In this document: positions 12,201 to 24,090 of the stretch, piece after piece
Layout of the letters: every line of letters starts with the position of its first letter
How positions within the stretch are numbered: position 1 is the first letter of the stretch
Assembly: GCA_031001845.1 (NCBI GenBank)
Contig: JARNGD010000007.1
Location: 62,001 to 126,000, forward strand
DNA from: Achaetomiella virescens
Taxonomy: Eukaryota > Ascomycota > Sordariomycetes > Sordariales > Chaetomiaceae
DNA length: 64,000 nucleotides
Direction: 5' to 3'
Position numbers and translations under genes: made by a program
The notes under the pieces: model-generated
The model's database searches: none
What the model was told of the DNA's origin: nothing
Seen by the model: the letters and a program-made list of their open reading frames with translations, nothing else

Positions 12201-15200
12201 TGTCATCACCTCCCACACTGAAAAAGCTGTCCGAAGCCGAGATCTTCGCCTCCTCCACACCCAGTACCCTCGCCCAGATCGCTCTCATTTTCTCCTCGCT
12301 CTGGTTCAACGGCAGCGGCTTCAGATGCTGATACTTCGCTTCACCGGCGTTCGGCAAAGTCGCCAGGCCGAGCAAATCCTCCTTTGTCATGCCCGCAATC
12401 ATCTTCTGCAGCCTCCTTCTATTGACCTTTAGCGACGGCGTAATTGGCAGATGCCGCACGGGTATAAATACCGACGGGATCATGGCCGGCGGGAACTTGT
12501 TCTTCAGCCCTGCCTCGACAAGTTGCTTTGCCATCGCCAGCTGCTCCCTCGTCGTGGCGCTCAACGAAATCAAACTGCCCTCGCTGTCGAACCGATCCCC
12601 AAGCTCGATAAACGCCGCCAGCACGGTATCGCTCTTCGACATCCCGCGGAATATTACCGTCTCCACGACCACGTCCACACCCTGCCCCAGACACCGGCGC
12701 ACGTACTGCTCAATCTCGGTCAGGCTGACGGTCTTGCCGCTGACCTCGATCTCGTCCCGTTTGTTGGTGATGAACTCCATCAACCCGCCTTGGGTGTACC
12801 TTGCGCGATGGCCGGTCTTGAAGTGGCGGGCTTCGCCCCGGGCGCGGCAGGCCCGAGTGGGGACATAGGCGTCATGGAGGACTCTCTGTTGGGGTAGGAG
12901 AAGCCGATTGTTGGGCCTTCAACTACGAGCTCGCCTACCGCTCCGACAGGGACAAGCTTCTTGTGATCTTCAGGTTGACGATCAGCAGACTGCCTGCGAA
13001 CGGCCGACCGATGCTCTTGAGGTGGTGGGGACCGAGCGCGTCGAGGAAGGCGATGCCCAGCGGGCAGACGTCCTGCGGGCCATATGCGAGGATGACATTG
13101 GCCTTGCCATGCCAGATGCTGTAGGTGTCCTCGTCGAGGCCGCGTGTGCGGAAGCACACGGCTTTGAGGGAGGGTAGGAGGGAAGGATCCACCTTTCGGG
13201 AGAGAAGCGGCGTCATGTAGGACCAATTGACTTGCATCCTGTTGACGGCGGTGCTGAAGTCTTGAAGTCGCTCGGCTGCGGATGGGACGCAGACGCAGCC
13301 GCCGTAGGCGAGGGTGGTGAAGATCTCGGTGATGCAGATATCGACGTTGAACGAGGACAACTGCATGACACGACTGAGTGGTGTAATTCTCGCCGCTGGT
13401 CCTTGGCCTAGCAATGCAGTTGACAGCGCTGCGTGGCTGAAGGTAACACACCTCGCTTCGTTGGACGAGGTCGAACAAACAGGATGCACGCGGGATCGGA
13501 TGGGGCAGCCATTGATGTTAGCGGTCCCTGGCCTTCGGGGAGGATGTTCATCAGCTGCTCTGTAAGGATGAATACTCGGTCGAAGAGGTTGCTAAGGACG
13601 GGGGCTGCAAGCTCGGAGGAGATGGCGACTCTCGAGTTGAGACGCTCGAAGATGGGCTGAATCATGCTGAGCTCGAGGGAGTCGACGGGGACGAACGCGG
13701 CACCGGACCTGAGATATTAGCCCGAGCTCACTTTCAGAACCCAGAAGCGGACTTACTTCAACACAGCTACCATCGCAACCGGCGCCAGCTTGCACTTATC
13801 CATCACAACCGGCACGACCGAATGTGGCCCGACCCCTGCATCAACAAGATGATGCGCGAGCTTTGTCGCTTCCTCCTCGAGCTGGAGATACGTCAACGAC
13901 CCATCCCACGAGCAAATGGCCTGCGACGACGGCTGAATCGAAGCCTGCCTAGACACAAGCTCATGCACCAGAGACTGCTTCTGCTCGTCAATCTGAACCG
14001 GGTACTCCGCGTCCCACGCCAGAATTTGGGCATAATCCCTGTCACCGAACAGGTCAATCAAGCCGATGGAGGAGGTGCTGGGCGATGCCATGATCGCGCG
14101 GATGGCTCGGCCAAAAGTGTTGGCCACGCCCACGGCCTGCTCCGGGGACATGACGCGCTGACCGATGTCCACGACCAGTTTGGCGGCCGTGAAGCGCGTA
14201 TTGATGACGACATCGACGTCGAAGGTTTGCTGCAGCGAGATGGGCTTCAGTTCGAAGCTCGTGCGGGTGGTGAACTTGCTATTGAGCCCTGCCGGTTCTT
14301 CCGTGAATGTTAGACAAGAATTGAACAGGCGCTCGCCGCCCTTCATGCCCATGGCGTGCTGGAGCTCAGGAAGTGTGAAGTGTTGGTGAGGCAGGCTGAT
14401 CAGCAGCTGCTCCTCGGCCATCTGCAGGGCAGCAATCAGGGGGTTGTATGGGCCCAGCTCGTAGCTGCAGGTCACGGTGTTGGCGAAGGAGCCCACCGCC
14501 TGTCGCATGCCTATTGTCGAGTCGTCACGGCCCATGGTCTGGAATCCAAAGCAGACCTGGTTGGACCCAGTGAAGCATCGCAGGATGATGCCCCATGCCA
14601 GGCGGAGAACGGCATCAACAGTGGTCCTCAGCGTCCTTGCGAAGCCCGAGAGCTGGTATGAGGTGATGTCTAGCTCGAGACAGGTGTTGACGAACCGCTT
14701 TCTCGGTGAAGATCGTAAGGCGGGAGAAAGTGGCATGGCGGAACACCCGTGAGCTTGTCGCGCCAGAAGGCAAGGCTGCTCTCTTGTCGAACGGTTTTGA
14801 GGAAGTAGAGGTAGTGCGGGTAGGAGAACTGGTCGGGTTCGATGATGGCTCGTTCGGTAGCGTAGGCACGCCTCAAGTCGTCGAAAAGAATGTGAATGCT
14901 GAGGGACTTCAAGCGGTCAGCCAAGGCAGCCAGGTGTCTTCGAGACCTCACTCACATCACACAGCGCGGTGCTAATGTCCAGCTTCACTAACGTCCTCGT
15001 CGGTGCCTTGCAGACTGTAAGCCTGTGCAGTGGCTTGCTCTCGGTCGGCCGGAGGTTCGGAAGGTTGCAGAGTTCGTACACGGGGTCTTCCGCCGGTGCC
15101 GTATCAATGAAGAGCATCTCAGGGGAAGCCCGGCGGAGAATGACCTTGTCCCAGAGTCCCGTTTCCGTAACGCTCTCGGTAAAGACGGTCCTCAACGCCG

Positions 15201-17926
15201 CATGCCTCATGGTCACTTGCTGCCAAGCCGTGCATATCCTCGAGATGTCAATGGGATCCCCATTCGGGGAGGCAAACTCGTAGATGGCATGCAGATAGCA
15301 TGTATCTGGCCTCTGGGCCTGGCTGATCAAGATGGTCTGCTGTACCGCCGTGACGGGATAGATGGTCTCAACATCCCGCACACTCGCAAGTCTCAGGGTA
15401 GGAACGCGTTCCTTGTTGAACTTCTCAAGCCCCTCGTACGTGACGTCGAGATGGGGTACATCGGAGATTGTGAGTTCCTGTTGGTGATACCTCAGCCTGC
15501 CAATCGCCTCAAACAGGAGATGCTCGTAGTTCTGCACCCATTGGGTGATGCGGGCTTGATCCTTGGAGAAGCGACTGTAGTGGAACTTGACGTTGGCGCT
15601 GCCCTGGTCGACATGGCGCTGACCTCAAACAACGCAATACGGCCGACATTGGGCCCTATGTCCGAAGTCGGTGACGCCAGTGATCGCTCGGGTACCGCGA
15701 GCTGCTCCATCACTCCGTTGGTCCTCTCTAGATGTTGCAACGAGCCAGAGTAGCTAAAGATGATCTCAAACGGCCAATCTTTTGCTGCCAAGTCCTCCTT
15801 GTCGTAATGGTAGAAGCGTGAAGCAAAGTACGGAGCGCCCTGAGCAGGAATCGACCGTCGTGTGTCCTTGAGCTGGCGGAGGACGTCGACGAAGTCGTCG
15901 GAGGCGTCCACCTTGAGGCTGAGCGGGCAGAGAGACGTGAACCAGCCGACGGTTTCTGAGATGTCAATGTCTGCGTTCCATGGATCTCTGCCATGTTCCT
16001 GTTCCAGATAACAGGCACTGTCCGATCGTGGAAGGTCTGGGCAAACGAAAGCATCAGGGCGGCAATGAAGATGTCGACGCAGTCAGTCATGAAGACCTGA
16101 CAGCAAGCGGTTTGGAGAATGGTTGTAAGTTCCTGGCTCAAGGTGAAGCTGGCCTGGATGGCATCTCCATAGGTGTTGGGGGTGTCCTGGAGACCCCAGT
16201 ATGCATAATCGCCAGGTTGGAGCGCAAAAGGGAGAAGAGTGTGAGGATCGGGCCAAGGGCCTCTGCTTTTTGGAGATCCACCCATTTGTGAAAGGGCATG
16301 GACCGCTGTGACAGGAGGCTCCCGTTCTCCAACAGCTCGTCGAAATCGTGGATGATGGTGCGCCAGGATGGCAGGTCGACTGCAAGATGGTGCGCAGCCA
16401 GGTAGAGCAGCTGTTGCCCGTCGTTTGTGCTGATAGTCAACGGAGAAGACAGGCCCGGTCTCAATGTTGATCGACATCTGTGTCCGCTCGATAATGCCCT
16501 CCAGCTCGCGCTCAGATCGTATTTCACTGTGGCATAGAGTGTAGGATCCGGTGACCTCGGGGAGAACCCTCTGAACCCATCCGTTCAAGCCCCGGCCGAA
16601 CCGCACCCTCAGCATTGGATGGTGCCCAACAATGGCCTCGACCGCGGCGGAGATGTCCTGGAACGAGAAGACCTTCTTTAAGCGCAACAGGAGACTCTGG
16701 TTGAAGCGGTAACTGCCGTCCAGCACAGGCCTCCGCCTCAGGTCACCACCCATAGCCGTCTGGAAATACAGGTGTTATCGGTGCATCGGCGAAGATCAAA
16801 GCAGTCTGACGTCTCCTCATCCCCCACTTGTGCGCGAGGCCACCCCGAGAAACGGCGAGTGCAGAGAGTTCCGAGATCGTCATTGAGCTGAGAGCTTCGG
16901 AGGGATTGATGAAGATTGACTCGTGCTTGCACTTGGCGGAGAGTTCCATAGCTGTCATCTCATCGCCACCCAGCTGGCAGAAGGAGAAATTGACGCCGAT
17001 CTGGGCCTGGGGGACATTCAAGACCATGCTCACCAACCGTTGCAGCGACTTCTCCATTTCTGACGACGGTGCCTGTAGCGTCTCGTGGTGCTCCAGGCTG
17101 AGGGCTTGGTGGTAGACGGCCTCGTTGAGGTTTTGCGCCCATGTTCGCAACTTGCGGAGGTCAACCTCCCCAGACTCGGTCAGGGGTATTGCGTCCAAGA
17201 CGATCCAAAATCTGGATGGCTTCAGGCGGTAGTGCGCTCTCGGCGGCACGCTTGAGAAGAGCGACCTGGGTCCCGGCAAAGATGGCGTGTGATTGGGGTA
17301 TTAGGTTGATCGCGGCAGCGTCTTCTGGTGTTGTTTGGACGCTGGCGAGAGTAAAGCAGCGCAACCAGTTTCCCCTCAAGCAGCCAGCCTTTGGTCGTAC
17401 TGTTGCGATCCTCCAATCTCGGGTTGTGCCCCCAGTGCCTGCTCAATCTCTGTTTTTTGTCCCTTTGTATGATGCCGGCAGACTGTCCAGACTCGAATTT
17501 CGGGAGTGTTCGATCGGCGGCTCGGGCATTATCGACATGCGGCTCGCTCGGTGTATCTCTAGCGGGGCGATCATGACGGGCTCGACGGCGTCGGTTTGAG
17601 ATTGTCGATTTTGCGGCGCGCAGGGCGTGATGCATGTTTTGCAGCTCCGCGAGGGTCGAGCAACGCAGGATGTCCTTCACCTTCACGTCCATGCCGGCAT
17701 CCATGCAGGCCTTCCTAAGTGCGACTGCGCTCTGCTCATTGCCCCCCAAATCCCGAAACGACTCATGTACCTGGATAGTGTCGGTGCGAATGCCGAGCAC
17801 GTGTGAGACGAGGACTAAGAGCCTGGATTCGGCGGTTTCGTCCTCCAACAGCAGCCACGATGTTGAGGCGTCGTGGTCTGGGCCGGCGGGCCTCGAGGCG
17901 GCGGCCATGTCGACGGGTTTGTTCAA
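9217..17926 (-). CDS. NRPS-like megasynthase with degenerate catalytic sites (T-partial A-T-E-C-A-T-C-T)
   Basis: Reads from ATG near 17926 toward 9217. Domain order: T1 (about 17860-17640, LGGNEQSA), C-terminal part of an A domain only (ends IPLTESGEVDLRKL), T2 (LGGDEMTAM), an epimerisation-type domain (HHLAVDLPSW and ETVGWFTSL), a condensation domain starting YPVTAVQQTILIS, a full-length A domain (about 13990-12370), T3 (VGGDDIVAAQL), a terminal condensation domain, T4 (FFDLWGSLIPAAQ), then a Lys/Glu- and Pro/Ser/Ala-rich tail. A 48-nt intron (13709-13756) splits the A domain cleanly. Catalytic motifs are lost: no T domain has the phosphopantetheine serine, both C domains lack the second histidine of HHxxxDG, and A3 reads VSTSSNEARC instead of TSGTTGxPKG. 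Only the E-type domain keeps HHxxxD. Several one-base frameshifts interrupt the frame. The exact 3' end is uncertain. No tailoring enzymes flank it, so it is not a typical biosynthetic cluster. Confidence 0.8.
13709..13756 (-). other. Intron inside NRPS-like A domain
   Basis: Donor GTAAGT (13756 side), branch GCTAAT and acceptor CTCAG join VAVLK to SGAAFVPVDS in frame. A functional-looking intron argues that the gene is still transcribed and processed. Confidence 0.8.
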
Positions 17927-19317
17927 CCGGAAAGGGTATAGTACGCTCGAAAAGACAGGAAATGCAGACGCTCACTGGGTATCTCGAACAAAGGGAACGA
18001 AGCAAGAGGTCTCAAACGCTTGGCGGCATGGCGCAGCGGCTGGTTGGTACGAAGATCCGCGGTCGAGCAGGACATTAAGCGGATCCGGATCTGAATTTCG
18101 GGCCAGCAGCAACGGCGGTTGGACGCGCTGATTTGACGCGGGAGCGGTTGGACGGCAGCATAGAACGTTGGTACTGGTCGAGAGGCAGGGACCGCCGCGG
18201 GGCGAGGCGAGACGAGGCTCCGCGAACGACTGAGTGTGGCCGGCTGGCTGGATTCATCAACCGCGCCGCTGCGCGTCCTTGGCGGCGCGGAAAGCTCAGC
18301 ACGGTGCAGAGCGGCCGTGTCGACGTTAGCCTGCCGTCGTCAGCAAGGAGACACCAATCAAGGCCCGTGTAGCCCACACCTTCAGGCCCCAGCCCTCACC
18401 GCAACCTTGGCTGATCGCCCGATCTGGGCTGGGTAGACCAGGCCCTAAGCGCATAAGGTAGGTACTGCGGGCGGAGGATGCGGGAGGGGAGAGCCAAGAT
18501 GGGATGGAACAGTGATGTGGATACCACGCACCGTTGGTCTCTCGGCGCCGCCCCCAAATGGCTGCCTTCAGTTCTTCGTCCACTATCATTATCTGCGTTT
18601 TCCCTGCAACGTTGGACGCTCAAGTTGACACCACCAACGCCATCGCGAATGAGGGCTCGGAACGTTCTGCTGCGAATTGCGGATCGCGATCGAAGGCGAT
18701 GGCGAATGCAGAGGACCCGGCATGTGCGCAGCCCCGGCGATCGATTCGAGGTGTTGGCCGTAGCTGAGCCCCGGGGCTGAGCATTGATGTTTCAAGCTTT
18801 AAAAAGAAACTGCTAAACAGAGTGGGTTAGTGCCTGCGGCTGGGGGCAGTTTTGAGTTGGAGCTTGGGCCCGCCGATCGCCCCAATCCCCCCTAATTCAC
18901 CACAGATTTGCCCCGCAGTGCCCCGCGCCTCCTTTCCAAGGCGGACCGATGCTGAAGGCGAGGCGAAGAAATTGCGACCTCCCACTCTATTTACAGTGTT
19001 GGATGGCCTGTGGTTCAACGCTATTGCATGTGTCGCCGGCAACCCCGAGACACAACAGTCTGCTGTCCCAGTTTTTTCAGAGCGGCCGTCCGATCTTGGA
19101 GCATCCTGGAGGCATAAATTAGACAACCGGCCAATTGGACGACATGTCAGTATGTGCATACACGTCAGTTACTCCAACATGAAAGCCAAGTTTGCCGATG
19201 TCATGAACCACACAGAACTGCGAGTAACAGATACTCTGGTTCCAGTCGTCGAATTTATAATACAGCATCTCCGTGCTCGAAGTGCCCAACTTCTCTTGGT
19301 CCTCCGCCATAACCACC
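17927..19317. other. Intergenic spacer upstream of the NRPS-like gene
   Basis: No gene supported. GC-rich near 18000-18350, otherwise unremarkable. It would hold the promoter of the minus-strand NRPS-like gene. Confidence 0.4.
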
Positions 19318-20602
19318 TTAAGACCTGATAGGCGCCATCTTGAGGGTGACCGCTTCGCACACGTTCATCACCACCTTTGCACCAACAGCCAACACTTGGT
19401 GGCCGGTGCCATCGGCATACAGGTTGCAAATCTGCCACACCACCGGTTCTGTGTGTTGTTTGACTTGAGAGCCCCGGTCTCCGGATCGACGGTCCAGTGG
19501 AAGAACGTACTGTCCGAGAGGAGTCCTGCCTGAGTGGTGAAGAGGGCTCTGTAAGTGGTTGTGTCGAGCAGGAACCACGTATTCCCGAAGTAGGCTGAGA
19601 CGGGCTCATTGTTGAAGTAAGGGCTCTTGTATGACAAGAAACCGTCCGCGTCGATGTAGAACTGGATGGCTTCGGCGGCGTCGGCCGTGGTGTAGACTAT
19701 CTCGCCTAGGTTGGAACTGGGAGGCGATGCTCTCTGTCTGAAGTAGCCAGTCTTGCCGGTCGAGTCGGTCACCGTCAGGAGAAACGGGTCGGTCGGGAGT
19801 GTGGAACCCCCCGAGGGTTCGACGACAACTGTGGTTGTTGCGGTCGTAGACGAGGTTACGGTTGTCGCGAGGGTCGTCGTGGCCAGGGCCGTGGCCGTCC
19901 CGTCTTGGTGGCGTCAACGGTGACCGTGTTCACAGAGGTCTCGGTCGGAGCAGCCGCGGTGGTGGCCCTCCTTCCGCACGCGCGAACACTCAGGCAGCTG
20001 CAGGCGCTGGACACGGAGGCGGCTGGGTAGTTATCGATGGCGGAGAGCGCATCACGGCGGAAGCGTCCGAGCTTCTCGGCCGCCTTGGAGCTGACGGGCG
20101 GGGCCGTGTTGGTGACGGTCTGGGTCTCGACCATGATGATGTCGAAGACGGTGGTGATAGCCGTCTCCACGTTGGTGACAGTCACGGTTTGGACGTGGGT
20201 CGCCGTCATTGTCGCAGTCGCGACAACCGTCCTGAATTCATATTAATATACGAAACACAACGTTTCGCCAATGACACTCACACTGCGGGCGGCATGACAG
20301 TCGCAACCATGCCGTCATATCCCAGGTACGTCCGGCAGAAAGGTCTCGCTTCCCGCCCATTTGCTCTGAGCAGGGAGAGCAAGTCGTCGTTGACACATGC
20401 CGGGGCACCCGTCGCAGAGGAGGAAGCCGAGGCTGTAGTTGACGTAGACTCGCTGCTGGAAGAGGTCTCCGAAGTCGAAGTGGAAGCCGAAGTCGAAGTC
20501 GCAGTCGGATCCGGATCCAGAGTCACGACAATGGTCGATGTGCAGGTCAAGGCGGTCGCGAGCGGTGCGCCGCAAGAAGCCAGAAAGCAAAGCTAAACGC
20601 AT
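19318..20602 (-). CDS. Secreted Ser/Thr-rich protein, likely cell-wall or extracellular
   Basis: Begins at ATG 20602 with a hydrophobic signal peptide (MRLALLSGFL, then after a one-base shift GAPLATALTC), followed by a Ser/Thr stalk (TSTSASTSTSETSSSSEST), a conserved segment with APACVNDDLLSLLRANGREA and FCRTYLG, and a 50-nt phase-2 intron (20232-20281). Exon 2 continues with repeated TVTVTN/TVTNT elements, a cysteine pair (SSACSCL), another Thr-rich stretch and a C-terminal globular part ending WQICNLYADGTGHQVLAVG. This layout is common among uncharacterised secreted proteins of Sordariomycetes. Heavy O-mannosylation is expected from the Ser/Thr content. At least three one-base indels break the frame (near 20570, 19860 and 19450). 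Function unknown. Confidence 0.68.
20232..20281 (-). other. Intron of the Ser/Thr-rich secreted gene
   Basis: Donor GTGAGT, acceptor TTCAG; joins MPPAV to TVVATATMTATHV in frame (phase 2). Confidence 0.7.
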
Positions 20603-21705
20603 TTGTGAACTTGAAACGAGTGGACAGAGTTGGTATTCTGGCGCTTAAAGACCCATCAGGATCCGGGAACGGATGGTGCGGGAGGACGACAGTATATCAT
20701 CCCTCGAACCCGTCCTCCTGAAGCCATCCCTCGCTGCCGCCGCTGAACTATTGCTTGTCGACCCATCTGGACCCAGAGCATCAAGCGACGCTTGATGCGG
20801 TTGGCCTTTGACTCGACGTTGAAAGAGGCTAGCCTTCTCCACGTCACCTCAATAGCGGCCGTGGCGAAAAGGGCTGAAAGCCCAAACTGGGTAAGGCGAG
20901 CTTTACGATTCCGCTCCTTTGGGTCGTTCGGAAAAGAGACACTGGCCACCGACCAACGGTCCCTGGAAGCATCCTCCTGATGTGGAGGTGAAGCCAGCCT
21001 GGGGATTGTGATATCATGAAAGTAAACCTGGACCAAATTGAACCCAGACTCAGTACTACACATACGGTGGTGGGATCATCGATCATCGATCATCGAGGCT
21101 GTCGCTCAATCCGGAGACGCCCGATGCGGCCGCCAACTAGCTTGATCCACTGAAGCTCCAGGGAAGAACATCCAGGTTTTCGGGCCCTTATTCCTTTATT
21201 CTTCAAAATGCACATCCAATGGGCAATCTGGAATTGGACGTGTCAGTGTTGCTTCTCAGGAAAATATTCCAGGCCCACTTCACGTTTCCCAGCGCAAGGG
21301 CACTACGCTGCGGTGGAGCCCGGATCCCAGTCCTGGAGAACACAGTGCTAATGCAACCACCTTGTGTGCACCTAATGCACCCAAGTTCTTGCTGGTTCAA
21401 TATCAGACAGCCAATTCCAACTCCGACAAAAGCACTTCTCCGCATTCAATATCCAACATCCGCAATTGCCCGCCTTCATCTTGACATGCTTATTTTGGCA
21501 TGAGATAGCAGAGTTCGTTGGAAAGGGCAGCTGTCCCTTCCATCCAAGTTCAACATTGCCCAGCGCATTGCGGCCTCCTACACGGCGCACAGTACCACAC
21601 ACAAGGCGCTAGGGAGATGGGAGGATCGCCCCCATCGATGAGTGCCCTGTTGGTGACAGATTACTCGTGTGCGCAAGGTGTGAAAACGCTGACTCACGGC
21701 GCAGG
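20603..21705. other. Intergenic spacer
   Basis: No gene supported. A short tandem repeat of ATCGATC type lies near 21073-21097. The minus-strand frame at 20656-21063 has no recognisable domain. Confidence 0.4.
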
Positions 21706-23036
21706 ATGTTGGCCTCCATAGCGCTCTCTGCCGTCGTCTTCGGCCGTCCGACCCATGCCAAGCCGGGACGCTCCCAGATCCGCTTCCTGGGGCTGCCGAC
21801 CAGGAGCCACCTCGAGCCGCTAAAGTTCCACCCCGATGGCACATTTCAGATATCCATCTTTGAAGACCTTCACTTTGGGGAGAGTACGTTTAGTCACTCT
21901 GATATTCCGCCTCGGTTGAAACAACCGCCCTGACATCCCTGTCTGTCAAGATGCGTGGGAGCCTTGGGGTCCGCGCCAGACCGTCAGTCTGTCAAAGTGA
22001 TGGAAGGGGTTCTCGATGCTGAGCCATTCACCGACCTCGTCGTCCTGAATGGTGACCTCATCACCGGCGAGAACACCTTCGTCGAGAACAGCACCCACTA
22101 CGTCGACCAGATCGTGCGTCCCATGGTCCAGCGTGGATTAACCTGGGCCTCCGCCTACGGTAACCACGACAACGACTTCAACATCTCCACCTCCGAAATA
22201 CTAGCCCGGGAGAAGCTCTGGCCAAACTCACGCACAACACAGATGGTCCTAGAGCCCGACACCGGCGTGTCAAACTACTACCTACCCGTCGTCGGCCCAG
22301 ACTGTGAATATCCAGAACTCTACGACTGCCCCCCTGCGCTTTTGCTCTGGTTCTTTGACAGCCGCGGGGGCTTCCACTTCCAGGAGAAGGACCCAGAAAC
22401 CGGCCGGCACATCGGCCAGCCCAACTGGGTTGACTCGCGCGTGGTGGACTGGTTCCTGAGTACTAGCACCAAACTAACAGCCGCCTTTGGAAGGCCGATC
22501 CCTTCGCTTGCCTTCGTTCACATCCCCACCCACGCATCCCTTGCGTTGCAGAAGAAGGGCGTGGACCGCCATCGCCAGCCTGGCATCAACGACGACAAAC
22601 CCCTCTCACGGCAGGCCCAGGGCTGGTGCGAAAACGGGACATCGGATGGACGTTGTGAGTATGGGGGACAGGATGTTCCGTTCATGCGAGCCATTGCCTC
22701 GACTCCGGGCTTATGGCGTTATTCTCGGGACACGACCACGGTGATACGTGGTGCTACAAGTGGGATGGGCTGATACCAGGGATGACGGTCAGAGGAAATG
22801 GTATCAACCTGTGCTTTGGGCAGCATTCCGGTTATGGTGGGTACGGTAGCTGGATCCGAGGTGCGAGGCAAGTTGTCGTGTCCATGGAGGGTCTGCAGAA
22901 CCTCGCCGTCGACACGTACATCCGGCTGGAGTCAGGAAAGGTTGTTGGGGCCGTAACGCTCAACAGTACGTATGGCAAGGATTTGTATCCCGCTACACCC
23001 AACAGGAAATCCACAGCACCGCCACGTGGCCATTAA
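21706..23036 (+). CDS. Calcineurin-like metallophosphoesterase, DCR2/SIA1 type
   Basis: Exon 1 21706-21883 starts MLASIALSAVVFGRPTHA, a likely signal peptide, and reaches the first metal motif (SIFEDLHFGE). A 67-nt intron (21884-21950) joins it to NAWEPWGPRQ. The metallophosphoesterase blocks follow in order: GDLITGEN, GNHD near 22165, HIPTHA near 22520 and GHDHGD near 22720. Together they supply the Asp, His and Asn ligands of a two-metal centre. Yeast DCR2, the named relative of this fungal subfamily, acts in cell-cycle entry and dephosphorylation of IRE1; the exact substrate here is unknown, and secretion suggests a vacuolar or extracellular acid-phosphatase-like role. Two one-base losses interrupt the frame: near 21977 (CCAGACCGT, expected CCAGGACCGT) and near 22712. 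Confidence 0.82.
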
Positions 23037-23453
23037 ATCGTCATGGGCGTCAGTCATGCGCGACATTGGAGTTCTTGTTCAGATTGTCAACAAGCTCGAG
23101 TCGGAGCCGATGAAGCTGTTCCACCTCTTCCGTCCTACGCAGCCTCGGAGCGGCTGTTTGACCTGCCTTTGGGAGTCGGACATTATGACGATGCCTAGCT
23201 CGGCATCACCATGGCTGGTACATGGAAGGCGACGGCTCGCCGCAACGTGGCGGATGGTTCGAGAACTTGATTTTGGTCACACTAATCCCACTCCGCATAT
23301 TACTGTACACGGCGTAGAACAGAGTAATCAAGTTACAGTTGAACAACAACGCAAGCAAGAATCACATTCTTGTGGCTTTCCTACAGCAGTCTCGAAAACA
23401 GCGCCCTTCACATCACAATCTCGCCCACTACTGTGCTATCCCTCCCATCCAAC
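23037..23453. other. Intergenic, convergent 3' ends
   Basis: Lies between the 3' ends of the phosphoesterase and the first crystallin-like gene. No gene seen. Confidence 0.45.
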
Positions 23454-24090
23454 CTACGACGACGGGGTGCTATCCACTAGAGTAAGCACAAACGTACTCG
23501 CTCCCGTCCTCTCCTGCTTCAGCTGCGCAGGCCAATTCTCATTCTCAACGATCTCCACCCTATCCTCCTTCTCACTCCACTGGAAATACACCGACCCCAG
23601 CGCCACATACGCGCCCGAGCTCTCGTCGCGCACGTACAGGGCCGTCGTCACCGGCGGCCCACCTTCGGGCATGATGCCCACCAGCCTGTACTCCGTCCCC
23701 TCGCCCTCGCCCTCCTCCCCCGAATACAGCGTCACAGTCCCCACATCCGCGCCTCCACCTTCAGAGAGTACTGCCGCTTCTTCCCGCCCGTGGCGTCCTT
23801 GAACGCGAAGGCAACGGCCCGGGTGTTGCCCTCGACGACCTTGAAGCGCGACAGGCCGCCGATGGATGAGATGTCCGGGTGTTCGCCCGCCGCCCACTCC
23901 TGGTAGATACCCGATTCGTCGTAATGCTGCCAGGCGATGACCTTAGCCGAGGCGCCGACGTTGACGGACTGGAATTTGTCGTTAAGGGAGGTCGGCAGCG
24001 AGATGTCCGCGCCGATGGCATAAGGGTCGCGGTGCCGGTCAGGTCGGGGGAGGCGTAGAAGACGGCGGTGGGGTCGATCTGGGTGGCCAT
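23454..24090 (-). CDS. Beta-gamma-crystallin-like protein, paralogue 1 (about 212 aa)
   Basis: ATG at 24090 (MATQIDPTAVFYASPDLTG). The N-terminus carries the Greek-key signature of the beta-gamma-crystallin fold: an aromatic residue, six residues, Gly (YASPDLTG), then LPTSLNDKFQSVNVG with the NDxxxS calcium-loop pattern. A second conserved block, AKVIAWQHYDESGIYQEW, and a third ending in QERTGASTFVLTL are shared with the two paralogues nearby. There is no signal peptide. The open length of 637 nt becomes exactly 213 codons (stop included) if two missing bases are restored, near 24030 (TATLMP should enter YAIGADISLP) and 23748. Function is unknown; in other organisms the fold is structural or calcium-binding. 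Confidence 0.72.

Noticed and set aside
9217..17926. Calling the NRPS-like gene a pseudogene because of its frameshifts
   Set aside because: The same kind of frameshift occurs in essential genes of this window, so the frame breaks are not evidence of gene death.
20656..21063. 135-codon minus-strand frame
   Set aside because: No domain, Arg-rich chance composition, overlaps the promoter region of the secreted gene.
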